From positions 1 to 19,055 of the forward strand of contig JAEYSE010000113.1 in NCBI GenBank assembly GCA_023435025.1: DNA of 19,055 nucleotides, written 5' to 3'. Below the pieces are notes generated by a model that made no database searches, was not told the DNA's origin, and worked only from the letters and a program-made list of their open reading frames with translations. The position numbers were made by a program, and so were the translations under genes. The stretch is from Bacillota bacterium (GTDB lineage: Bacteria > Bacillota > Clostridia > Christensenellales > CAG-138). Positions within the stretch are counted from its first letter, which is position 1. Each line of letters begins with the position of its first letter. Of this stretch, positions 13,947-19,055 are shown piece after piece.

Positions 13947-14933
13947 TTAATTCCCATCCTCTCCACCACCCTGCGGGGATGCTTTTCCTTGTTGGTCTGA
14001 TGGCTTCGATCCGCCATTCCCGTTCTTCTCCGATTCCTCGGGTTTTCCTTTGGCGCCATTTCCGTTCGGATGCTTGTCCTGACCCTTATTCCCATTTGAA
14101 GACGAGGGTTGTGGCGTTTTGCTTTTTCCCGGATCTTTTCCTTTTGAGGGCTTGGGTGTTTTTTCAGGTTCCGGTATGGGAGAAGCATTCGGCTCCTCGT
14201 GCTTTTTAGGCTTATCGTGCTTTTCAGCTTCTTCCATAATTTCTGTTACCGGTTTATGCAGCCATTCGTCATAGTCAAAGGGCTTGGGGGCGTTGATATT
14301 CTTCTCAAGCTCATCCACAAGCTGCTTTTTGCCCAGCGTAACGCCTGCCTTCCGGGCTTCTTCCACCTGCTCCGGCTTGCCGGATACCGTCTCTACCCTA
14401 AGTTTCTCCGGGCTGTCCTTTGCAAGGTGCGCGGTCTGTTCCAGCGTTAAAACAAGCTCCTCCACTTTTTTTGTATCGTGCGAGGCTGCGGCAATCAGAA
14501 CATAGCTGCCGCCTTCTTTCTCAAAATAACGCCGTTCAGAGAGGCTCTTTATGGTGAGCTCCACCACCTGCGCAATGTTCCGGTGGGATATGTCCTGGTG
14601 ATACAACTCCGTTACTATGGCTTGCGCGTCGGTGTTTACGGCGGTTACACGGAGCACCTGATCGAACCGGTTAAGCGAAAACTCAATGGATGGATTGATG
14701 TCCAGGCTAACATAACTATACGGAGCCTTGTAGGCATATACCCCTAAGCCGATGCACAGTACTGCGGCAACCCCTGCCGCCCATGCCGCGGCTTTCCGCG
14801 CTGTAATAGCAGGGGAACGATACTCGATCTCTTGCCCGAGTGCATAGCTGCGGTTGGGTATGATCACAACAGTGCCGTTGGACAGAAGAGCGGCAGCCTT
14901 CTTTTCACGGAGCTCCACAATGGCAGCTTTCAT
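13947..14933 (-). CDS. rsgI: Anti-sigma-I factor RsgI
   Basis: A 328-residue membrane protein. Residues 1-45 are the cytoplasmic RsgI_N domain that holds SigI (VELREKKAAALLSNGTVVIIP). One TM segment spans about 48-68. The extracytoplasmic domain begins with the family motif SLDINPSIEFSLNRF, in which Asn80-Pro81 matches the site where RsgI proteins are known to cleave themselves. It runs to about residue 238. The last ~90 residues are Lys, Pro, Gly, Asn and Ser-rich and certainly disordered. There is no carbohydrate-binding module such as those on Clostridium thermocellum RsgI proteins, so it resembles the Bacillus type that senses wall state through its disordered tail. The start codon overlaps the sigI stop (ATGA), so anti-sigma and sigma are coupled. 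Confidence 0.92.
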   Translation of the reverse strand: MKAAIVELREKKAAALLSNGTVVIIPNRSYALGQEIEYRSPAITARKAAAWAAGVAAVLCIGLGVYAYKAPYSYVSLDINPSIEFSLNRFDQVLRVTAVNTDAQAIVTELYHQDISHRNIAQVVELTIKSLSERRYFEKEGGSYVLIAAASHDTKKVEELVLTLEQTAHLAKDSPEKLRVETVSGKPEQVEEARKAGVTLGKKQLVDELEKNINAPKPFDYDEWLHKPVTEIMEEAEKHDKPKKHEEPNASPIPEPEKTPKPSKGKDPGKSKTPQPSSSNGNKGQDKHPNGNGAKGKPEESEKNGNGGSKPSDQQGKASPQGGGEDGN

Positions 14934-15661
14934 CGTTCACCCTCCTTTCTGATAAACCTCATATATTCCGAAAGGCACGGAAAGTCCCCCAAAAGAATTT
15001 CCGATGCCGCTATGATATATTTACGATGCCGTTCCAATAATTTTCGGGGTATCCCCGTATGCGCCGTTACTATTTTGAGAGGAAGCTGGAGGCTCTGCTG
15101 TAATTCACAAAAAAGCGGCGGATGGTTTATCAAAAACAGAACCGCCTGCGCGCATAGCTTTTTTGTTTTGATGCTTTTCGGGGAACACGCCGCCAAATCA
15201 AAAAAAGAAAATCCGTACCTCTGAAAAATATCGTTTGCGGCCTGGATTTCATCCCGCAAAGCCGTGCTCTCCTCCACTGCTGTGCGCTGAAGTACAGCAG
15301 CCTGCAGGGAGCTGTCTATCTCATCCTGTTCTGCATTTCCTGCAAAGACAGAAGGCGAGACATCCAGTTCCACCGCGTATTTTGCCTGTGACCGACAATA
15401 ATCCGTCAACCGGCTGCGCATCAAAAGCTCCGCATAGGCGAAGAACGTACCCTTGTTTGGGTCATATGTGTCGATTGCCTGTGAAAACGCAATCAGCGCG
15501 ACCGACCATTCATCGTCGGTTTTGCGTATAAACCGGCGGGTGCATCGAAACGTGATTTTTAGAATGAAACGCTCACAGCTTTGTATCAGCTGCGCTCTGG
15601 CTTCCTCGTCGCGCGCCGCTTCTACGGCCATTTTGTCTACTTCCTTTGTAACGCGGGTCAC
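14930..15661 (-). CDS. sigI: RNA polymerase sigma factor SigI
   Basis: A 243-residue sigma-70-type factor of the SigI group. The region-2-like part contains RFILKITFRCTRRFIRKTDDEWSVALIAFSQ (motifs DDEWSVALIAF and AIDTYDPNKGTFFAYAELLMRSRLTDY), and the C-terminal ~60 residues carry the DNA-binding helices (LPLKIVTAHTGIPRKLLERH). The true start is most likely GTG 15661 with AAGGAAGG upstream, because the helix that begins homologues includes the residues just before ATG 15631. The frame also runs further upstream to 15724, but that part covers the promoter. Sigma-I proteins respond to envelope or polysaccharide signals and are freed when the partner RsgI is cleaved. It is coupled by ATGA to rsgI. 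Confidence 0.9.
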   Translation of the reverse strand: MTRVTKEVDKMAVEAARDEEARAQLIQSCERFILKITFRCTRRFIRKTDDEWSVALIAFSQAIDTYDPNKGTFFAYAELLMRSRLTDYCRSQAKYAVELDVSPSVFAGNAEQDEIDSSLQAAVLQRTAVEESTALRDEIQAANDIFQRYGFSFFDLAACSPKSIKTKKLCAQAVLFLINHPPLFCELQQSLQLPLKIVTAHTGIPRKLLERHRKYIIAASEILLGDFPCLSEYMRFIRKEGER

Positions 15662-15698
15662 CCCCTTCCTTTTTGTACTAAAGGCTGTCTTCCATTGT

Positions 15699-15728
15699 AT
15701 TATACAAAAAAAGCCGCCTCCCAATCAA
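15699..15728 (-). promoter_or_regulatory. Sigma-A promoter of sigI-rsgI
   Basis: On the minus strand, TTGATT (15723-15728), an 18-base spacer and a perfect TATAAT (15699-15704), 38 bases ahead of the likely GTG start. Confidence 0.6.
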
Positions 15729-15761
15729 CCCAAGCGCAAAGGAAAGCCAACGCACCTGATA

Positions 15762-15783
15762 TACGAAAATAATTATTCAGGGG
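15762..15783 (-). promoter_or_regulatory. Possible sigma-I-type autoregulatory promoter of sigI-rsgI
   Basis: On the minus strand, CCCC (15780-15783, within AACCCCT) is followed after 14 bases by CGTA (15762-15765). A C-rich -35 and a CGWA -10 are the pattern I recall for sigma-I promoters, which usually precede sigI itself. It lies just after the terminator of the upstream gene. Confidence 0.4.
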
Positions 15784-15800
15784 TTTCATTGTAAAAAACG

Positions 15801-15825
15801 AAAAGGGCGTCGGCGACGCCCTTTT
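15801..15825 (-). terminator. Rho-independent terminator of the ZIP-YhfC operon
   Basis: An 11-bp stem AAAAGGGCGTC/GACGCCCTTTT with a three-base loop. On the minus strand it is followed by CG and six T residues. It lies about 20 bases after the YhfC stop and separates that operon from sigI. Confidence 0.88.
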
Positions 15826-15845
15826 GCACCTTACTTGCTTTGCCG

Positions 15846-16712
15846 CTATTCCTGAGAATCCACAGGCTGTTCTGGAGAATCGGCAGGTTGTTCGGGCGCA
15901 ATCTCCTGCGCGGGAATCACGCCGATTGCATCCGCAGGCAATTCCACCACGGGGAAGTTCTTCTTTGCCTGCAGCGCATAGAGAAGGCCCAACGCCGCAA
16001 ACACAAACACAATTCCCTCCAGCACAACCGGACTCATCGATATGAAGGAAGGTACGATCACCACAAACGCATCCACGAACGCATGCGCAAGTATCGCAAG
16101 CAGGAGATACTTCCCGGGCTGGTTGCGGACAAAGCCCGTAAATATCATGGCGGAAAAGCCGATGTGCAGCATCACCGCAAGTATGCGTTCCACACCGCCC
16201 AGTACGGAGGTAAGGGGCGTAAGGGTGCTGAACTGGGCCACAACCGTGGCGGCGACTTCCTCGCCTACCATAGCGACCAGTGTGCCGTTGTTCATTGCTA
16301 TGTAGAGCACCAGGGAGCTGATCAGCGTAATCCCAACCAGCAGAATGGCCTCTATTCCGCCATGCCCAAAGCCGAACGCTATGGCATCCACATAGCGCCT
16401 GTGCTTTTTGAGCATTAGCTTGCAGAACAGAAACCTTGCGCATTCTTCAAACAGACCCGCGGTAATCCCCAGAAACAGTCCGTAGAGAACGATGTTTTGT
16501 GAAAGCTGCTGCATAAATGGGGTTTGCCCAAATATGCTCAAAAGCGGGATTCGGATGAGTACCTGTGAGACGAAAAACGCAAGCGCGCCCACAAAAAACG
16601 CGGGGGCGATCTTCCATTTTCTCCCCTGCATGATAAGGAGCGATACGATAGGCAACAGAAAGCATATGGCTATGCTAACAGTAAGGCCGATGGTGATCAG
16701 CTTGGTTTCCAC
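15846..16712 (-). CDS. YhfC-family intramembrane metalloprotease
   Basis: A 288-residue protein with about seven or eight membrane segments. It shows the YhfC motifs: EECAR (Glu89-Glu90...Arg93) in one helix, FGHGGIEAI (His117, Glu121), HIGFSAM (His183) and LAHAFVDAF (His210, Asp214). These are the conserved residues expected for a CPBP/Abi-like intramembrane metalloprotease. The C-terminal ~35 residues (Pro, Glu, Gln and Asp-rich) form a soluble tail. The start is GTG 16712 with GGAGGG five bases upstream; the ORF extends in frame to 16787 but overlaps the end of the ZIP gene. It lies 44 bases downstream of the ZIP gene with no terminator between, so they probably share a transcript. Its substrate cannot be inferred. 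Confidence 0.87.
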   Translation of the reverse strand: METKLITIGLTVSIAICFLLPIVSLLIMQGRKWKIAPAFFVGALAFFVSQVLIRIPLLSIFGQTPFMQQLSQNIVLYGLFLGITAGLFEECARFLFCKLMLKKHRRYVDAIAFGFGHGGIEAILLVGITLISSLVLYIAMNNGTLVAMVGEEVAATVVAQFSTLTPLTSVLGGVERILAVMLHIGFSAMIFTGFVRNQPGKYLLLAILAHAFVDAFVVIVPSFISMSPVVLEGIVFVFAALGLLYALQAKKNFPVVELPADAIGVIPAQEIAPEQPADSPEQPVDSQE

Positions 16713-16756
16713 AAAATCCCTCCAATCTAGTTTGCGCTGAAACCAGCGTACTGAAC

Positions 16757-17527
16757 CTAAATAATATGCGTCAACGGCATGATACACATGCCCGCGATTG
16801 TGGAGAACAGCGCCAGCCGCGTATACCCATACTGCCGGGAGGATGGAATAAGTTCCTCAATGGCAATATACAGCATGATACCGGATACTATGCCAAACAC
16901 AAAACCAAGCACCAGATCATTGATAAGCGGCCGCAGCAGCAAAAACGCGAGCAGCGCGCCCGCCGGTTCCGAAATGCCGGACAGGAATGCAAACCACAGC
17001 GCCCGCTTCTTGCTGCCGGTGGAATAGTACACCGGCATGGCAACTGTTATCCCTTCCGGGATATTGTGCATGGCGATGGCTACCGAAATAGAAAGACCCA
17101 GCTCTGCATTGGAAACCCCCGCCATAAACGTGGCGATTCCCTCCGGAAAGTTGTGTACAGCGATCGCCAGCATGGACATCATGCCCAGCCGATACATGTT
17201 GCCATGGGACTGCTCCTTCCCCTCCAGGTGTTCGTGGGGAACAAAATGGTCGATGCCCGCGGCAATCAAAACCCCGACGACCAGGGAAACAATCATAAGA
17301 ATGATGCCCAGTTGCGGCCCTGCCCATTCGGAAAGCGCATCCGTAGCGCTTGGGAGCATATCTAAGAATGAAACGCTGATCATCACCCCAGCTGCAAACC
17401 CGAGTGAGGCGGTCACCGCTTTTTCGCTTTTCCCCTTTACCAAAAAGACGATCAGCGCCCCCAGCAGTGTGGAGAGTCCCGCTCCAAGCGAAAACAGCAA
17501 TGCGCGCCCGGCATCCAGATATTCCAT
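16757..17527 (-). CDS. zupT: ZIP-family divalent metal transporter (ZupT-like)
   Basis: A 256-residue transporter with eight membrane segments. The two metal-binding helices carry HNFPEG (His125-Glu129) and HNIPEG (His154-Glu158), the signature of ZIP proteins that import Zn2+, Fe2+ or Mn2+. The loop before helix 4 has a histidine-rich stretch (DHFVPHEHLEGKEQSHG), another ZIP feature and possible metal-sensing site. The length matches ZupT (about 257). ATG 17527 is preceded by AAGGGAGG. Its promoter is at 17561-17589. I see no Zur or Fur box that I could defend. YhfC follows on the same strand. The exact metal is uncertain. Confidence 0.93.
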   Translation of the reverse strand: MEYLDAGRALLFSLGAGLSTLLGALIVFLVKGKSEKAVTASLGFAAGVMISVSFLDMLPSATDALSEWAGPQLGIILMIVSLVVGVLIAAGIDHFVPHEHLEGKEQSHGNMYRLGMMSMLAIAVHNFPEGIATFMAGVSNAELGLSISVAIAMHNIPEGITVAMPVYYSTGSKKRALWFAFLSGISEPAGALLAFLLLRPLINDLVLGFVFGIVSGIMLYIAIEELIPSSRQYGYTRLALFSTIAGMCIMPLTHII

Positions 17528-17560
17528 ATACGCCTCCCTTGTATGTCATTCATTCCTTTT

Positions 17561-17589
17561 ATTGTATCCTGAGGTTCTCTGTGTTTCAA
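17561..17589 (-). promoter_or_regulatory. Sigma-A promoter of the ZIP-YhfC operon
   Basis: On the minus strand, TTGAAA (17584-17589), a 17-base spacer and TACAAT (17561-17566). It begins 14 bases after the T run of the OadG terminator and gives a 5' leader of about 27 bases. Confidence 0.72.
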
Positions 17590-17602
17590 CCCGCGCCAAA
17601 AT

Positions 17603-17636
17603 AAAAAACCGGCGTACGCTTTTATTGCGCACGCCG
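17603..17636 (-). terminator. Rho-independent terminator of the decarboxylase operon
   Basis: On the minus strand the stem CGGCGTGCGC/GCGTACGCCG (one G-T pair) has a 7-base loop and is followed by TTTTTT. It lies 16 bases after the stop codon of the small gamma-like subunit. Confidence 0.9.
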
Positions 17637-17651
17637 ATAGGGTCGGTTCAC

Positions 17652-17786
17652 TTATTTCTCCTTTTTACTCTGCTTGGCCCCAAGAGAAACCAGCACTTTG
17701 GATAAAAAGTAGAACAGGATCAGAGATACAAAGACACCCACAAGGCCAAAACCCATCAACGTCCAACCGGCTTCAATAATCGTCAT
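17652..17786 (-). CDS. OadG-like small membrane subunit of a Na+-pumping decarboxylase
   Basis: A 44-residue protein, MTIIEAGWTLMGFGLVGVF followed by SLILFYFLSKVLVSL and a Lys-rich end. A single membrane helix preceded by a short polar N-terminus and followed by a basic tail is the form of OadG-related small subunits, which hold the carboxyltransferase to the beta subunit. A very strong AAAGGAGG lies eight bases before the ATG. It begins 14 bases after the oadB stop, as the last gene of the operon. It is much shorter than classical OadG (about 80-90 residues) and lacks its Pro/Ala linker and zinc-binding end, so any such function must be elsewhere. It is easily missed in annotation because of its size. 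Confidence 0.85.
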   Translation of the reverse strand: MTIIEAGWTLMGFGLVGVFVSLILFYFLSKVLVSLGAKQSKKEK

Positions 17787-17800
17787 CTCTTTTCCCTCCT

Positions 17801-18976
17801 TTATTTAATCAATGATGCAAGCCAAGGCGTAATGGAAAGAATAACGCCGCCCGCAATAACGGAACCGATCTGACCCGAGACGTTCGCACCCATCGCCTGC
17901 ATCAGAATGAAGTTCGTGGGGTCTTCATCCTTGGCCATACGCTGAACGATACGGGCCGCCATGGGGAACGCGGAGATACCCGCGGCGCCTATCATGGGGT
18001 TGACCTTATTCTTACCGGAGAAGAGGTTCAGCAGCTTTGCAAACAGCACGCCGCCAGCGGTATCAAATATGAACGCCACAAGACCCAGCCCAAGTATGGC
18101 AAGCGTCTGAGGTGTTAAGAATTTTGCGTAATGCATGGAAGCACCAATCGTAATACCCAGCAGCAGGGTAACGATATTGGAAAGTTCCTTCTGTGCAGCC
18201 TGTGCAAGCCGCTCTACAACGCCAGCTTCCTTGAGCAGGTTGCCAAACATCAGTAGTCCGATCAACGGTGCGCTGATGGGCGCGATGATACCGGCAAGTA
18301 CCGTTATTCCAATCGGGAAAAGGATCATGACCCACTTTGGCAGCGTGACGTCGCTATACACCATGCGGATTTTACGCTCTTCCTTGGTGGTCAGAAGCTT
18401 AATGATCGGCGGCTGAATAATGGGGACAAGGGACATGTAGGAATAAGCAGCCACCGTAATGGGTCCAACCAAATCATTGTCCGAGAATTTAGAAAATGCG
18501 GAAGCAACTACAATGGAGGTCGGTCCGTCCGCCGCACCTATCACGCCGATAGCGGCGGCGTCAAATATGTTGAAATTTAAGGCGGGGATTGCAGCCGTCA
18601 GATAGATAACAGCAATAACCGTGAAGAATATTCCAAACTGGGCAGCGGCTCCAAAGAACATCATTTTCGGTGTCGCAAGCAACGGCCTAAAATCCGTCAT
18701 CGCGCCGATGCCTATAAATATGAGCGCGGGGAAAAGCTCTGTCAAGATACCGGTATTATACACGAACTGCAGCAGCCCTACTTCATTTCCGTGGCCCCAA
18801 ATTACGCTCAGCGGCAAATTCACGAGAATTGCGCCAAATCCGATGGGAAGCAAAAGCATTGGCTCATAATCCTTTGCAATGGCCAGGTATATGAGCAACC
18901 CGCCGATTGCGTACATGATGAAATACTCCAAACGAAATGTGAGTATGCCTTCGAACAAACTAGAAATACCGCTCAT
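17801..18976 (-). CDS. oadB: Sodium ion-translocating decarboxylase, beta subunit (OadB/GcdB/MmdB type)
   Basis: A 391-residue membrane protein that decarboxylates carboxybiotin and pumps Na+ outward. The key residues of the Klebsiella OadB pathway are present: Asp150 in AADGPTSI (OadB Asp203), Tyr in AAYSYMSLVPIIQPP, and Asn326, Gly330, Ser335 and Arg342 in NPMIGAAGISAFPMAAR (OadB Asn373, Gly377, Ser382, Arg389). The length fits the shorter GcdB/MmdB type. Which acid is decarboxylated (oxaloacetate, methylmalonyl-CoA or glutaconyl-CoA) depends on the alpha subunit, which is not in the window. The ATG start is preceded by AAAGGA at a rather long distance and AAGAG at a better one. The small gamma-like subunit follows. 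Confidence 0.93.
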   Translation of the reverse strand: MSGISSLFEGILTFRLEYFIMYAIGGLLIYLAIAKDYEPMLLLPIGFGAILVNLPLSVIWGHGNEVGLLQFVYNTGILTELFPALIFIGIGAMTDFRPLLATPKMMFFGAAAQFGIFFTVIAVIYLTAAIPALNFNIFDAAAIGVIGAADGPTSIVVASAFSKFSDNDLVGPITVAAYSYMSLVPIIQPPIIKLLTTKEERKIRMVYSDVTLPKWVMILFPIGITVLAGIIAPISAPLIGLLMFGNLLKEAGVVERLAQAAQKELSNIVTLLLGITIGASMHYAKFLTPQTLAILGLGLVAFIFDTAGGVLFAKLLNLFSGKNKVNPMIGAAGISAFPMAARIVQRMAKDEDPTNFILMQAMGANVSGQIGSVIAGGVILSITPWLASLIK

Positions 18977-19055
18977 TGTTTTTTGCTCTTTTCCTTTCTA
19001 AATTCGCTGCCGGAAAGACTAAATGTCGTCCTGCTGATATGATGATTGCCAAAAC

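Noticed and set aside
18973..19055. End of an upstream gene in the decarboxylase operon at the right edge
   Set aside because: Two frames are plausible on the minus strand: one ends in an ATGA overlap with oadB, another begins VLAII like the last strand of a biotin carrier. Only 80 bases are available, so neither can be chosen.

Overview
The window looks like chromosomal DNA from a spore-forming, anaerobic Firmicute of the Clostridia type. The evidence is a sigI-rsgI pair, a GerQ-like spore-coat protein behind a sigma-K/E-type promoter box, a sodium-pumping decarboxylase beta subunit with a micro gamma-like subunit, PadR and HAAS-domain proteins, and strong AGGAGG-type ribosome binding sites. 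The coding DNA has a fairly balanced base composition, while the first ~600 bases are distinctly AT-rich. I cannot name the species. I see no CRISPR array, no intact mobile element, no tRNA and no riboswitch.

Layout. 1-300: promoter and leader (minus strand) of what is most likely an rRNA operon whose 16S gene lies just off the left edge. 648-1817: an SRAP (YedK/HMCES) DNA-protein crosslink protein and a GerQ-like coat protein, convergent with abutting stop codons. 1969-4545: a plus-strand operon of a PadR regulator, a HAAS-domain six-TM protein and a radical SAM/SPASM-like protein, driven by a clear promoter whose start site lies in a perfect 23-bp palindrome. 4573-8832: a minus-strand MarR plus heterodimeric ABC exporter operon with overlapping genes, its own promoter and operator, and a shared bidirectional terminator with the radical SAM gene. 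8924-11858: a plus-strand operon of a DUF5058 membrane protein, a second multi-TM protein and a membrane-anchored M20 peptidase. 12038-13236: a secreted protein with a disordered linker, three ~70-residue repeats and an aromatic amphipathic C-terminus. 13237-13946: a hairpin-rich region without a credible gene. 13947-15783: rsgI and sigI (minus, ATGA overlap), with a sigma-A-type promoter and a possible sigma-I-type promoter. 15801-17589: a ZIP metal transporter followed by a YhfC-family membrane protease (minus). 17603-18976: a decarboxylase beta subunit followed by a 44-residue OadG-like subunit (minus), running in from beyond the right edge.

How they work together. Two of the plus/minus blocks are self-contained regulator-plus-effector operons (PadR/HAAS/radical SAM; MarR/ABC/ABC). 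The SigI-RsgI pair is a cell-envelope sensing switch, and the neighbouring secreted repeat protein is a reasonable but unproven candidate for an envelope function. OadB and the small subunit belong to a Na+-translocating decarboxylase whose carboxyltransferase and biotin carrier are outside the window. The least understood parts are the DUF5058/partner/M20 operon, the PadR/HAAS/radical SAM operon, the triple-repeat secreted protein and the hairpin-rich intergenic block.
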